From: Larus michahellis
Taxonomy: Eukaryota > Chordata > Aves > Charadriiformes > Laridae
Assembly: GCF_964199755.1 (NCBI RefSeq)
Contig: NC_133910.1
Span: 3,308,501 to 3,372,500, forward strand
Reading direction: 5' to 3'
DNA length: 64,000 nucleotides
The notes beneath the pieces were generated by a model that was given only the letters and a program-made list of their open reading frames with translations, was not told where the DNA came from and did not search any database. This document shows, piece by piece, positions 46,201 to 60,800 of this stretch (position 1 is its first letter; each line of letters begins with the position of its first letter). The position numbers and the translations under genes were made by a program.

Positions 46201-47520
46201 AATTAGGAACGTGGCTAGGGAGTAAAAAGCTTGAAGGAGTCTCTTTTCTCATAGCATTTTGTTTAGCCTGAGTGTTTGCAGAGCAGAGAGCAAAATGTTT
46301 CTTTAGGGCAATATTTCTAATTGCTGTGAGGTTCAGAGTCGCATTTGGAGCTAGAAGGTGTCACTGTTGACCAAAACAGTTTCAACATGACTCCGTCATC
46401 CTGCATTGTACAGGGCAAAGTCCCTCGTAGTGATTCTCATAGTGGTTTCGAGAGCTGTGGGTTGAGGTGTAGGTAATCTTTTAAAAAAGTAATAAGTAGC
46501 TTTAGTTAAGAGACAAACTGAGGGAGGACCCCGTGCAGTTAACTTGGTCTCTGCTCTCATGGTGATAAATGTGTGTTGCCTTTCTACTCTGATCTCTGAT
46601 TCCTTCTGTTTGTTTCCTAACAGTTACTTTGGAAGTTGAACTGAAAATAGGTGTTGGAAGTGGTGAATAATCACTTCACTGGGAATAATCCATGGCTGGG
46701 AAGAGCCAAGGGGTCAGTCTGCCTGATCTCTTTTGTCAGAGACAGGCTAGCTTTTATTTTGCCTTTTTTTTTTTTCTTCCCCCTACTTTCTGTATGCTGT
46801 GTTGAACACTGAACAGTGATTTCTGTGCAAGAATTTTAAGCAGTGTCTTTCAAAGTACTTGAATGAGCAACTAGGGGCAGCTGAGAAAGGGTTGCCTGGG
46901 AGATGCTGCTGGGAGCAGCTGAGGCACGGTGGGACAGCTTTCTTGGGAGAATGTGAAGAAAGGCAGGATTGGGATCTTATCTTCCCCTCCTCCCGTTTGG
47001 GGTGCGAGAGTGGTGGTCCTTCTTCGTAAGCCTCAGGGGAGGCAGATGTGACCCAATTTGTGGGCACAAGAGTGGCTCTGCTTGTTCTGCTCCCCACAGT
47101 GCTCCTTGTAAAGGAACCAGGTGCAGCTGGCCCTGCAAAGACAAACTGAGAGCGTGATCTGGGAATGAAATGCTGCTTTTCATTTCTTACACTCTTTGCT
47201 GTGCTCGTGCTTCCCCAAGGCTTTCAGCAGGAAGAAAAAGACGTTGCCTTGTGGGGAAGTAGCACGGGGAGGAGTGTAGGGCTTCTGGATGCTCCTGCGG
47301 CATCACCAGGAATTTAGGTAAAAATTCTGTTCCATCACTTTAAGCAATCTCAGGGTAGAGCTGGCTTTCCAGGGAGCTTATTACCTGTTCCCTTACTCCT
47401 CTTCAGAGCTCCCACTGTACTGGTTAGTCCTCTCTTTGGGTGCGTGTCTAGGGTCCAAGTGATAATTGCGGGGAAATGCTGAAATACATATCCAGAAATG
47501 AAGAAAATATTCTGTCCTAG

Positions 47521-47616
47521 GCATTCAGGTCACCACCATTGCACGTTTAAGGGATTGCTTTTCTGGATGCATTCAGGTCACCACTGTTGCATGTTTAATG
47601 GATTGCTTTTCCGGAT
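47521..47616 (+). repeat. 48-bp direct tandem duplication
   Basis: Two adjacent copies of a 48-bp unit starting GCATTCAGGTCACCAC and ending TTGCTTTTC-GGAT differ at about five or six positions. Copy 1 is 47521-47568 and copy 2 is 47569-47616. Confidence 0.9.
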
Positions 47617-48810
47617 GCTACTTGACTTGTAGCTCTGAGTTTGTTCTTGCACTCTTCCAGCGCCTACTTAAAATGAGTTTGCATGAAAATGTGAGTGCTT
47701 TCAGACTGTGGAGAATGAAAACGTGATGCTCCAGTTAGGTGTTGGCAAACTGTTCTGCTGTCTGGAGTTGTGTGGGAGGAGAAATGGTTTCTTGGTTGTA
47801 TGACCCCAATGGGGAGAAGAGCAGCTGGGGCTTAACAAACTGGTTAAAATTATATAGGCCCCCAAATTCTCCAGAGACATCTCTCCTTTCCTAGAAGCTT
47901 CCTTTAACAAGCTGATTTCTCAGGCTGATTGCTTGCAGATGAGATCATGCAGTGTGTTTTGCAGGGAAAGAATCTGAACTTAAACTGGTGAGCCAGAAAG
48001 TTTTAACACACAAGTCACATGCCCAGTGTCCTCATGGCACATACAAAACACTAGAGACTGTGAAAGCATCTGTCTTCAGGGCAGCTTTGTGCTCCAAGAA
48101 GAGCTTTCTGAATATAAAGAATACCAAGGGATGCTTTCAAGTGCTGGGTCCTGTTGCTTGGACAGCAACAGGAGATAGCAAGGAAGTATTTCATCTTTGC
48201 TTAGCTCTGTTTCTCTCTTTAGTGTGTGTGGTGTTGGGATAAGCCCAAGCGAGGAAAGGCTCTCATCTGCCTTAATTCCACAGACGTTTTTCTGCTGGCT
48301 TCAGCGAAGGAATTTATGTAGAATTGATGATGCTTTTGCTGTTAATGCATGAGAACATTCTGAGCGGGGAAGGCTTGATGTTAATGTTCTGCTGCAGAGG
48401 AAAGATCCCAATCTCTAGCCCTTCTCAAAAGGGATGCTGTTCTCCATTTCCTTCCATGGCAAGTGGGTTAAGGTGTCCTTAATAGAAAGGCTGCTTCTTC
48501 CAAAATAATCACAGCCATCATTTAAGAATGTTGAAAATTAAGCAAAGCTATTCAAAGGTGACATTGGGTGGTGTTCCCAGCATAGGGGGAGCAAGCTAAA
48601 AGGTTTTGTTGCCAGTAGCTTTAAAGTACAACCTGTTCTCACAGGCAAGGTGGAAAGACACCTTTCGGGTGCCAGGGTCTCTTTGTGCCTAAAATTATGT
48701 GTTCCAAATCAAAAAGGCATTAGTTATGCAAAAATAGATTTGGGGTGTGGTGGGGAGTTTCACTAATATTGATTATGGAAATAGGAGCCACTTGTTCCCA
48801 ATCTCTCTTT

Positions 48811-48832
48811 AAAAAAAAAAAAAAAAAAAAAA
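48811..48832 (+). repeat. Poly(A) tract, 22 bases
   Basis: Uninterrupted A22, without a recognisable retrocopy upstream. Confidence 0.85.
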
Positions 48833-51735
48833 TTGGAGTCAGGGTGGGCAGGGAAAATTTCACATCCCAAACCTGAAATCTGCCAACATTTTATGTAACT
48901 TGAAGACAGGAATGTATAAAGCAAAATGCATTAAATTCTCCTATCACTCCACATCAACATTCTTCTGCCTGTAGGGGTGGCTTCTTCTGTGGGTCACTCC
49001 TGTGAGCTTGCTGGTGATTTTTCCCCTGTCTCTATGCTGCCTGTCACTTACGCGTGTCTGCTCCATGGGACTTCATCAGAAGCTCTTTCCAATGCATAAC
49101 TTCACACAGGCGTTTTATAGAGGTGGAAAGTCAGGCACACGAAAGTGAAAATCACCTATATGCAGGCTCGTCAAACTTTGTTTGGCATCCCTGTGAGTGT
49201 CTAGTACAATGCAAGTTAAAATATCTACTTTCTTTGTCATATTATTTTATTCCTGAGATAAAATAGTTGTAAACATAAGTTGCTTTGGTTCTGTGCCCTT
49301 ACTCACTGGCTAATAACCACAGGATCCTTCTTTTAATGACAAGGACTGGTAAAATACTTTTTGCCCTGACTCATTGTAGTGAGGTTGTATATTTTTTTGT
49401 AGCAGCTCAACCATTTTGTATGTTGTGCTGCTCCTGGATGGGATCCTGCTGGGTCTGCTGACGGGCTGTCTGTCCACCTGGAGACTGGCTGATGATCATC
49501 CCGGGGCCACTGGCTGCGTCGAGCAGTGCGTACACATGGGAGGTGATGATCTGTACCGTGAAGAGTGCTGCCTAAACCTTGTTTTGTCCATGAAGCTTCA
49601 AGTATGGAGCTGTTAAAACACCAGCCCACTCAGAACTAATGCTTGCAGAATGCATGAGCAAGGAATTAAACTGGGTGGAGTTGTTCCAAAATTTGGATTT
49701 GGGGCCTGTCCGCTCCTAATGCAGCAGCTCTCTGGGTGTTTGCTTGGAAGGGCTCCCAGCATGGATGATGCTCTCCTGACCTGATTTGACTTTCCTTTCT
49801 TGATGCTTGGGTACTGTGCCCAAATCTGTCCGCAGAGCTCTGCAGTGCGGAGCTCCGGTGCCTGATGAACCTGAAACAAGTCAGCTCCTGTCAGGAGACA
49901 GTAGGGAGACGATCAGCTCATATGTGCCGTGGGGGATGGAGGAGAGGGCCAGAGGACAAGAGGAGGGACAGACAAACAAAGTAAACAGTTGTGTTTCTTC
50001 CCCAGGACTGTCGTAGGTCCTGAGTCTGCCAGCTGCAATTTGGAGGCCAGAAGAATAGGGCGGGGTATTTTCTTCCAACCAGATGAATTTATGCAGTGAA
50101 AATGAGAAGTTAGTTCAGTTTCTCTGGGAATAGCATTTAAGGTGTAAAAAAAGTCCCACCCATCAATAATGAAGAGCTGCTGAAGAACGAGCAAATACAG
50201 AGACGGAGCCTGCAGAGCACGCTGCATTTGCAGCTCTTTTCCCTTGAAGGATGAGAGTCTGGGCATGTTTTTGTTGCACGATCATTTGGTAGTGGTATCA
50301 GGCATTCATGTTGCCTTCTTATGGAAAGCTAAATTAGCATCAAGTTTTGTTGTCTGTCTGTATTTCACAGTGTTATTTCACTTGTGCTCGTTTGCTTCTG
50401 CCTGTCAAAAAGTGAAAAAAAAAAAAAAGAAAACTAACAACCAACCCCAAACCACCAAACCTGTAGCAGAAATAGCTGCAGTACTAGTATTCTCCAGTAT
50501 GAAAATGTCAGCCTATGATGAGTGCTTTTGACTAAGCTCAAGGCTGTTTCTTCTGTTCTTGACAAGCTGTCACATCTTCATGCTGGGTAATGTGATCTTC
50601 CGGGAATGTTTATCTTTCATTTCTACATTTATAGTGGAGCTGAGCTGGGGGTGCTTGTGAGAACATGTGCAGCAGAGCCTCCAACGCCATGTTATTGTCT
50701 GGGATGAGGTGTTGGCCATGTGCGCTATGATTCAGCTGCTGAAGAGAACAAGTCAGACTAGCAGAGCTAGCCGTGCAGTGAGCTCCCTCACTGTTTCCCT
50801 GGACAAGGGTCCCAACGCTGTAAATTAATCTCATGGACTTTGCTTTTAAGTGCATGTGTTTTGCATTTGTCTGGATTGTGATGGGTATTATTCAAATAAC
50901 CCAAATTCCCAAAGTATCCTTCCTCTTTCCATCAGTTTGATGCCGTCTATGTGTTTAGCTAGTAGTGATCTTATATTTTTCTTTCATGTTTTGGGGCCAC
51001 CTGGGTGGGGCTTTACCCTGAGAAAATGAGCTTTGCTGGCCAGTGCCATGTTGAGATCCCATGGGTCAGTCCTGGTGGCACCATGGGCATATAGCTGGGA
51101 GGAACGGCACTGATGGCAGCAGTCTCTCTGGTGGCTGGAAAGACTCTCTTCTGCTTCCCCATCACACTGGAGGCAGAACACCTCATGTAGACACGCTGCC
51201 TTTTTCCCGAGGACTGAACCCACCAGTGAGAAGATGTGGTTCAGTCTCTGCGACAGCATTTTTTGGCATCATCCCAGCACTGGAAGGACACCAAGTAGCA
51301 GCAGTGCTTCTGGGACCTCCCTAGAGTAAACACTTTCAGTGGGAAATGATTTTTCTAGTTGTTGCTAACATCTTGAGAGCTATTGGCTGTCTTGCTTTTA
51401 ACCTGTATTCTTGGAATTATTGCAAGCTTTTGTATTTGAACACACAGCTGAAGTTGAATGCTAAAAAGAAATCTCTTATGGCAGGTGTTAATTTGCGCAA
51501 GGACAGTCTGACACAGTGTACTGACCCTGTTTGAGACCTGTGCAATACATCAAGGCACGTTACTGGTACTCCAGTATCCTTGCCAGTACAGAATTAGCCC
51601 TGATTGTGTCAGTGCCGACATCTTTGTTAGCCAAGCTTTTCATATAATCTAGAAAGATCTCTTCAGAGAAACTTGATGTGAGTCTTTCATAAAACTGTTG
51701 GCAATAATTACTCTGCCTCTTCTCATTTGCTATCG

Positions 51736-51890
51736 CAGAATGATGGAAATACTGGTTGGAAGGGACATCTGGAGGTCTTCAGGCTGACCTCCTGCCTGAA
51801 GTGGGACTGTCTCCAGCATGTGATCGCCTCAGCCATGGCTTTGTCTAGCCAAGTCTTGAAAACGTCCAGGGATGGAGCAGTGTACCATGC
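51736..51890 (-). repeat. Old CR1 fragment
   Basis: CGCAGAATGATGG, GGTTGGAAGGGACATCTGGA, CTGACCTCCTGC and CTTGAAAACGTCCAGGGATG follow the antisense CR1 order, with strong divergence. Confidence 0.78.
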
Positions 51891-54800
51891 CGGATCAGCT
51901 TTTGTTTGCTTTTGCTTGAGAGCTATACCTAGTGAACCACCTTATAGTGTAGGTTATGCATTTAGGTTTGAATTACCTCATCCTGCAGGCTTAAAAACAT
52001 TTAAGTGAACTGTTAGGAAATGTCCCAGTAGGGCTAATAATGTAATGTGTAATGTATCTGAATCCTTCTGTCTTTTCCGTGCTAGTATGGGAAATATGAG
52101 CAGACCCTAGTGCTGTTTCTGCAGGAAAAGGCAGGGATCCTGTTAAAGTGGTTTTCTCGTGTTTGCACGGGCTATTACAGGTGAAGCAGCGCTTGTAGGA
52201 CGTGTCCTGTTGTTGGAATGAGCACATGTGGGTTCTCCCCTCGGTATTAGCCATGGCGTTTGCCCAGATAGGAGCTCGGCTTGTTGGGAGGCGCGGGATG
52301 AGCACTGCGAGCATCCCTTGCCCCGAGGCTGAGTGTGGGCTCGGTGTCGGCCAGCTGTGCGCCCAGGCTGAGGCCACACATACACAAGGCATGCAGTTGC
52401 CTTTTATCTACCCTCCTCAGCCCCTCGCAATGGGAGGAGAGGGTTTTCCCCAGAGTCTGCTGCAATTTTTTTCAGAAAAAATACGGGGTCATAAGATGAG
52501 CGTGCCTGTTGGAGCGCACATCTAAGCTGCCTACCGTGGTCCTGAGCGCTAATGGCAGCAGAACAGCTCTCTACATCTGAGAAGTAAACTTGCCTTCAGA
52601 AATGCCACAAGCTTCTGGACGCGGTGGGTGTCCGTGAATGGCACGTAGTCAGGCCAGACCAGAGGCCTGCTGCTGCGTCTGGGCTGGGCTGGATTTCTTC
52701 AGACAAAGCTGCAGATTGCAACACCCTTATGCTTCCTTAGGCCAGGAGGCCTTGCTTGGAAGGGAAATGGCTGAGATGCAAGGAGCTGCTGAGGAGGTGG
52801 AAGCTTCCCTAGCCAAGGCCTTGTTGCTGCTAGACTGACATCTGGCTGCATCCCTGGACTCGGCATCCCCTCGTATAACGGGGAGATTCAGGAATGGTTT
52901 GCGTGCTTCGTCGGCACTAAAAAGAGCTCTTGTGGGCTGGTCGTGATCTTGCTTGGCACTGCCTTCTGTGCTGGAGATTCGTGTTGTGTTCCTGTTGCAG
53001 TGCAAACCACCTGCTGGGTCAGATGATCCCGGTGGCGTGGAGTGAGCAGCAGTGTCCTTGGGCAGGTTAGGAGTTCTTGCTCGAACTGTGTGGAGGGGCC
53101 CTTTGGTACCCCACCCGTCTGAACTGCACACCCAAGAGCACCCTCCTGCCATTTGTTTCCGTACCAGAGACAGTGAAAAGGGCTGGGAGCATGGGTTTCT
53201 GCAGTCTTCGTGCTATTTGAACATGGTAGTCCTTGCTGAGGAATCGCAGAAATGTGGTGATTACTCTTGTCAGCTGCTCTCTGGGTGCTAGCTTGGGCCA
53301 AAAGTGCAGAGGTCAGGTTTGGGACTGTGTGGCCGGAGGGTCCTGGAGCAACAGCTGTACGGGGATTCAGGGATGTCTGCGAGAGGATGACTCTGGCTGA
53401 CAGCTCTTGTTTTCCTACCAGTTCTTCCATGCACTGCTTATTTTTGCAAGGGTCTGTCTTTGTGCGCTGCAGGCAGAGGAGCTGTAACGGCATCGCTGCC
53501 ACAAGCTGAGCTCTGCCCATTCGGTGTCGCTTGCTGGGGAAGCAAATGGCTGGTGCCCAGTCTCTTCGTTCCCACGTGCTGCTCCTCCTTGCTGAAGCTT
53601 ATAGCCAGTGCTTGTGGTTTGCTTTGGCTTTCTGCTCATGTTCTCTGTGTCTCTGGAATAAAATCTCCAGTGAAGGAAGCTGATTTGCTTCTCTCTGAGC
53701 TGGATTTGGAATGAATACTCAGACATTGGTCTTCTCATGTCCCCACAGCTTGTAGTTTTTGAGGTGAAACATGCCCAACACAGATTCACCTGGGAAACTT
53801 CTCAGAGAGATGAACAGGCTTGGAGATGTATCGCTGCAGGTGAGGTAGCAGGGCTTGTCCCCAGCAATCCTGGGACCTGTGCGGCTCTGCTGTCAGAGCT
53901 CTCCTTACGCCACCTTCCTTCCTCACTACAGGGATGGAGGGCTGGAAATGCTGGCCCGCTGCAGTGGTGGGGGAGGAACATGTGGAGGACAACACTCGGA
54001 ACACTAGATACTGTCTAGTGCTTCAAGAAGAAAGGTCAGCTTTGAAAGAGGCCTTGTGCCTGCTGAAATGTATCAACTGCTTGTAGGGATTAGATGTCAA
54101 AAGCCCAGAGCAGAGGCTTGTGGGAGTTGAGCCCTTCCTTGGGGTGGGTTCTCATCTGCAGCACTTGCTGTAGCAGGACATCAGTGGGTCCTTGGCTCAT
54201 TGTGCAGACAAGAGCAAGGCTGGAGACGTCATGCTTGGGCTGGTCCCAGTGTCCAGGGATAGGGAGGGATGTCTGTTTGCAGATAATGCTTTTCTCTGCC
54301 CCTTTCTCACAGTTGCGTCAGCAAAGATGGCCAGGGAGAGTGTTTACAAGTGTGTCTTTGCTGAGCACTGCTCTGTGCCAGGAGTTCATTCCTCGGCTGG
54401 GTGACATGTTCACTGGGGCTTTGTCATTACAACTACTAAAGCTAAATTGTTCTCGCTCCACTTGCTCTGTCCTGGGGGTATAAGTACTACTTTCTTTCTC
54501 TCTACATCTCATCCCCATCTTTAAGGCAGCCCACGATGTAGCAGCTGGGAACTATTGTTTAAAGGACAGGCCAAATGGGATGCTGCTGCTGTTTGGATCT
54601 TTTCTGGTAGTATTAAAGCTCTGAGTGAGATTTCAGGGGCTGGGGAAGAGTTGTTCCTCCATTACAACCTTCCCAGCCATTCTCGTCCCTGGGTGAGGGA
54701 GCCGTGGCGGCAAAGCGGTGCTGAGGCCTCCTCTGTTCCCGTGTCCCAGCCGGACAGGGCTTTGCTGAGCAGCTGCCTATGCACCGAGAAACAAGGAGCT

Positions 54801-57800
54801 TGGCTCAGCTGGGGAACTTTATCTGCTGGGGGCATGAGGATGTCTCTGTCCCATGGCTGGAGTGCAGGCTGTGCTTGTTTTAGTGATTTAGGATGTCACT
54901 GAGGGGCAAAGGAGACACTGTACTGCTGTGATGTTTGCCCTCTTGAGGACTCTTGTCATCTTTCTTCAGAGCAGGAAAGGCTTCCTCGGCAGGGGGGTGG
55001 GAGGTGTGTGGTGGAAGGTGAGTGCTCCCCTTGTGCCTTACGCTGCTTGGGGAGGGTCTGTCCCACATCAGGTGTCTGTATGTGTCACCGCGTGCCCTGT
55101 CATGTTGTCTCTGAGCCTTCTGTTATCCTGCACTACAGCTCTAGTCAGCATTTTTATGTAAGGGTCAGTATTTCTTGGAGGATGTCACACACGTGTCCCA
55201 AACGTGCCCTCCCCACTGTGCCAAGCTCTGCCTTGCTTCCCTCTTTTCCCAGGTTTACAGCTGGAAGTGGATTTCCTTGCAGTGGAAGGATGATACTGGC
55301 AGAGCTAGGCTGAGCGGTTGTTTTGGCTGGGGTAGGGTGGGAGTGAAGGTGTAAGGACAGAAGTGGGCTGTAGGGTGTAAACAAAGCACTTTTACAGCTG
55401 GCTTCTGTGTTGCATCAAAAGTTCCTGGAAAGGTGGAGGCAGGAGCTGGCTTTCACAGCCTCTCACTGAAAGAATAAAAAAGCTTGAATGTGTACAGGTC
55501 CAGGCTCCTTAGTGGGACTGTCCCATGCTCTTCAAATCCTTTGTCCCTGCTTAGCTGCAGACTGCTCAGGTGAGGTCCTGATCCTGTCTGAGACACTGGT
55601 GGTTACTGGGGTCGCTGAGCCCTGCTGTGGCATTCTCAGATAAAGGCACACAGAGGCCCTGCTGTGGGTGGGCGATTGGAGGGCAAGGATACAGATAAAA
55701 GGACCACGGAGCAGAGCTGCTGTAGAGGGACTGGTGGTCTGGCAATATTGCTTGGAGCAGCCTGTTGTGCTGCTTGTTACAGGAGGGGCCTGTCAGAAAA
55801 AGCTTTTCGGTGGTATTCTAATTAGTGTTTTCCTCATCCTTACTTGGATGCGTGTGCCTCTATCACTGTTAGTAACTGTGGCAGCTCTCCGGCCACAAGA
55901 GCCAGGTCTGGTGTATGTCTCTCTTGACATTCATTTCTACAGTGTGATTATGTAGCTTTTTTTCTACAAGAAATTTGTGCTCAGGACAGAGGAGGGATCC
56001 GCTCAGATGTTCAAGGCCATCAGTCTGTCTTTAGCTGTTTCTGTCTGGTTGGCTTCACCTTAGCATCAACATGCTCCTCGGTATTTGTTCATTTATTTCT
56101 CCCAGTGGCACCTGGTCGCGCAGAGGCTCTGGGACAGCAAAAGGCAACTTCCTGATTTCAGTGCTAACGGCCCACCAGTTCATCACCCAGGAATTTCAAA
56201 TTTCTGCTTTGCTGCTCAACATAGCAGGTTATTTTTAAGCACTGGAAGAAAAAAAAAAAAACCAAAAAACAAACAACCCTGCTTTTAAATGTTGAGACCT
56301 TTTCAAGGCATTATTTTCACTTTTGTGAGACCACCTCTTATCTCTTCTTAGAATGCTTTTGAAATACTTCTGGGATTCATGATATCATATAGATGCCTTA
56401 AAACCAGCCAGATTGTCCTGCATCGGGATAAACAAGCTTTTGTGTCTAAATTTGTATATGGAATTTAGTATCTGCTAATGGGTCTTATCTGTTAATTGGA
56501 CTGATCTTTTTCCAAAGCCAAACACAGCCTGTTGAAGAAACGATAAAAATGCCAGCCCTGGCCTGAGCTGGTTCTGTTCCCTCGCCGTTTGGAAACCTGC
56601 TTGTGCTGCAGAAAGCTGTTCTGTGCAAAACCAAAACAGGGTCTGTTGATGTTATTTCTAGTCCTTTGAGAAGATGACTTACTGGTCACATGTGCTGCTA
56701 TGAGGTCATTAGGAAGTCTCTCAAATACACAATTTGAGAACCGATGATGCAATTGCAGAAGTATGCTCCCTCTGCAATGCGAGATGCAAAACTCTCTGAA
56801 GTACTTTAGTTTGTAATAGCTCTGAGTGGGATCTGTTATTGTGCATATTTGGGCTCATTCCAGTGAAAAAAGGACTGTTTTCTGCTTTGCTTTATCCCTA
56901 GATTGATTAGCGAATGTATACCCCGGGATCAAGTTACATTTCAGAGGGCACCCAGCAGAGACCCTATTTCTGTGTCGAAGTGCTGAAGGCAGCAGTGAGT
57001 CTAACTGCAAGATCAGCAGTTTTCTAGCAGTGCTTTGTGCCTCCACGGCACCGTCCTTCCCTGGGGAAAGGAGCTTCTCAAATCTGTTTGCAAGTTGGGC
57101 CGTTGCTCTTCCTGGTGCTGCGGGGGAATGGGGAGCTTTCTCTAGACCCTTGGTGTTACTTCTGTGATGTGCATCTGCTTTGATGCTTTTATTGATGGTC
57201 CTCCCTGTTCTGGGATGTCCAGAGGTACCTTCTGCCACAGAGGGAATTGTTTTGGTCCCAACTTCCCCTGTGTCAAGCTTGGTCCCTGCGCACCATTATG
57301 TTGAAGGGCAGGCATCCTTATTTTGGCAGGAGAGTGCCTTGTACGTGTGTTATCTGAATCAGTAACAAAGTATGAGCCTTAGGGATTGTCCCATCCCTCT
57401 GAGCTGATGAACACACTTGAACATGAAAAAGTACCCAAAGAAGGGAAGAAAGTAAATAGTTTTCTGCTCTCGGTAAAGAGGAGGGTTTTGTGGCTGAGAT
57501 GGGGTAAGGAGGCAGGGAGGAAGACTGGGAGCAAGGTGGCATCTGAGTGCATATATGGTCTTACGGCTCATATTTGTGTTTTCCAGTGGGGGCACAGTGT
57601 GGTTCGTGCCTGCTTCCTTTTTCTCTTTTGAATACCCCAGAATACCTGCTGCTGCTTCTGTTGATGCTTTGCTGTGATTCCTGCTTGAGGCTGGTGTAGC
57701 ATAGGGGAGTCTTTGAAGAACAGGCTGAATGGCTGCTGTCCCCACTTCTCAGATTCTGTCGGTAGAGTCCCCGTGAGTGTCACCCCCGTACAACACTGGC

Positions 57801-60800
57801 ATCCACTTCCCACCTCAGCCCTACTGTTGTAGCCCTGCGCTGCTGGCCCCAGGGGGACACTTACCCGCACTGGGGTGTCTGAACAGGACAAGGCAGTGCT
57901 TTCCTTGCTGAGCAGCGTCCTTGCAGGAGGCAGGACAGCACCCGTGTTTCCCAGCATGATGGTCAGCAAAGTTCTGCTCTTCAGTCTCCTTCTACTGTTG
58001 TGTTCCTTGCTGCTGGTCACCTAGCTGGGGCTTCATACTGGTGACCCCAGGTGATGTTCCTCCCAAATCCTGGTGGCCTTGTCACCCAGGTGAGTGTGGC
58101 CCTAGCCTACTGCTGGCTGCCCCGCTCTAGGTGTCTCTAGCGGCCACAGCAGTAGCTTTGCAGCAGAAGGTGGCCGTGGGCAGTGTGGCAGCTGGTGCTG
58201 GAGGTGGAAGGGCTTTGCAGGGCCGTGCAACCAAGGAGCGGTTTTGCAGCCCTGTGGTGGTGCCTTACCGGCATGTGTGGATGGTCTCCCCAGGGTGCAC
58301 ATGGCCTGCTGGCACCCATGGGCATGTCAGTGCCTCCTGTGGCTCCATCTGCTGCGGTCCTGCATGTCTTGCCACCATGGAGCCTTAGGAATGTCATCCC
58401 ATGGAGCCCTAGCAATGTCACCTAGCAATCACCTAGCAATTATCTCCCCCCAAGTGCCATGTTCTGCTATTGAGTCTTGTATTTTCCCTCTATTTCTGTA
58501 TTTTTAAGTGAAAAGGAAATGAATGTGATGCTGCGCAGGTGTCTGCCAGCTGCATTGGTGATCTTCACTCCTGTGGGACCCCAACCTGAGGAAAGCAATG
58601 GGGGCGAGCAGTTGTGATGAATATGCATCGAGCCCTGGTGTCCCTGCTGAGCTCTCCCTCTTCCAGGAAAGCAAAAGTCCAAATGCCTGAGAAGTGCCCC
58701 TGCTCTGCTCTTTGCTTGTAGTAATCCTGTTGTCTGGACTTGCTTAATAAATTACTAGTTCTGTCTTTGCTTTTTACCTTTCCTCCATGGATGACACGGG
58801 TGGGTGAAGAATGGACGCGAGGAGCTGGGCATGCCAATGCCCTTGCCGGGGTTTTTCCTGCGAGCGCAGGCAGCCGGGTTAAACAAGAAGGTGGAAGCGG
58901 GCTCTGCGGTGCCGTGCCGGGGCCTGGCTTGCCCCTGGGACTACACGGGCCCTGCTTCCTGAGCAGGAGAGCTGCTTTATGTTGTGGTTTTACTAAATGA
59001 ATTCAAAGCTTGGCCTTCCTCCAGGCGAAGTCTGGGCCAAGTGCCAGCAGAGCAGCCCCTGGGGAGAGCACTGGAGCAAGGAGGGGCCAACAGCAGGGAA
59101 GAGCGGAGGAATCCAAGAAGGCAGATTTGCCTAGAAAACAGCTCTGTTTCCATCTGCTCGGTCAGGAGTTGCTATAGGAACTGGGATGATAGAGGCAGGG
59201 CCATCTCCTGGGCCTGTCTGTGTGTGCGGAGGGAGGGAGGAGGGAGGAGTTACTCAAGTTTGAACATATCATGTGTGCTGGTGGAAAGTTGCAAGGAATG
59301 TCGAAACTACAGCCTGGCTCAACCTATGGAGTTCAAAAGAGACATGGCAGTTGTTCCCTGTGCCCAGCAGGCCCCGGGCAAGGCAGGTAGGGTCCTTCCA
59401 GCTTAACTCGGCTCTCAGCTTGCGATCAGCTCTCTCCCCAACGCGTTTCCGTCGTTGGCTAGAGCACAAACGCCTTTGGAGACTTGCTGGAAATGGAGGG
59501 GGGGAATTTTGTTGAGGTGGCAGTGCTGGGAGGTGAAGGCTTTCCTCCCCGGGCTGGTAGTGAGATGGTGGCTCTTTGTGCCCTGTTTTCCTTCCCGCAG
59601 GGTTGGATCAGGGCTGTTCCCGCAGCATTGCGTGCCTGGGGCCCTCTGGGACCCGCGGGATCTTTTGTTGGGTAGAAATGGGAAGCTGGATGGTGTCGTG
59701 CTCCCAGACAGAAGTGGTTTCTGGGGCTGTGGCTCTCCGGGAAAGCCCATGGTGTTTGAGCTCTCAGCCATGCTCGCCTGAAATGTTTCAGGGCTCGGGC
59801 TGAGTCAGATATGCAAAAATTGGGTCTGGCAGCAAGTCGCTTGTGGATGGTGGGAAAGTAGGGGGGAATGTGCTCTCGGCCTCCAAGCCCCGGCAGCTCC
59901 TTCCCCGCACAAGTTTTGTGGCTGCGTGTCACCTGCATTCAGTCATCTCTTCTCCCAAGGAGCTGCAGACCTCCCTGTCCCCTCCTGATGCACCTACTGC
60001 GATTTTTGTCACTGTCAAACTTTCTCAGACTCATATTTTAGCCTAAAACACAGGAGTGTGAATATGCAGGAAGCTGCTCCTGAGAATCTTTGTTGTTAGG
60101 GTTAACCATGGGACTCTCCAGTAGCAGGCCTTCCAGGTAAAATCTGATTATTTCCTCAGTAAACCCATTTTTTTCAGGTGCTGAGAACTTTCCAAAATAG
60201 CCGTGTTTCCACCGGAGCCTTCTAGGGTCGCTCACCCCTCCGCAGGTATTCATTTAATAGGTTTGGCTGAAATTTCATCTGCCCTTTTTGTGTCACAGAG
60301 GATAATCTCTGCTAAAAACAAAATAAATAAAGGCGGGTAGGGTTGTTTCTCTTGTTGAGAAACTGCACAATAAGCTGCCGAAAACTGAAATGTGATCTCT
60401 GTACACCGAGGCGAAGCTTGCCAAACGGGATTAGATCACAGCCCACCTACTCAAGCACCCATCTTATCTCGGGCAGCGGCTGCTTGGCACATTGCGCATG
60501 AAAGCCACAGAGCCTGAATGCAGGCAAATGTGGAATAACCTGCCTGAGCAGGAGATAACTTTCTGGTCACATTAATCACTGGTTTGCTTATGCCTGGCTG
60601 GATGAAAACTTTACATCCAGTGTACTCTTTCTTTTACATTGCTAATGGAATCGCAGATGTTCTTATTATGTAGATCCACTTCCAATATTTTATTGAATTA
60701 CTCCCACATTGCTCTGTGGCAATATTTCCCAGCGGCTTAATGCGCATGGTATGCCATGGAATTTCATTTCCTTAGTTTTAATTTGTTGTTCATTTTCAAT

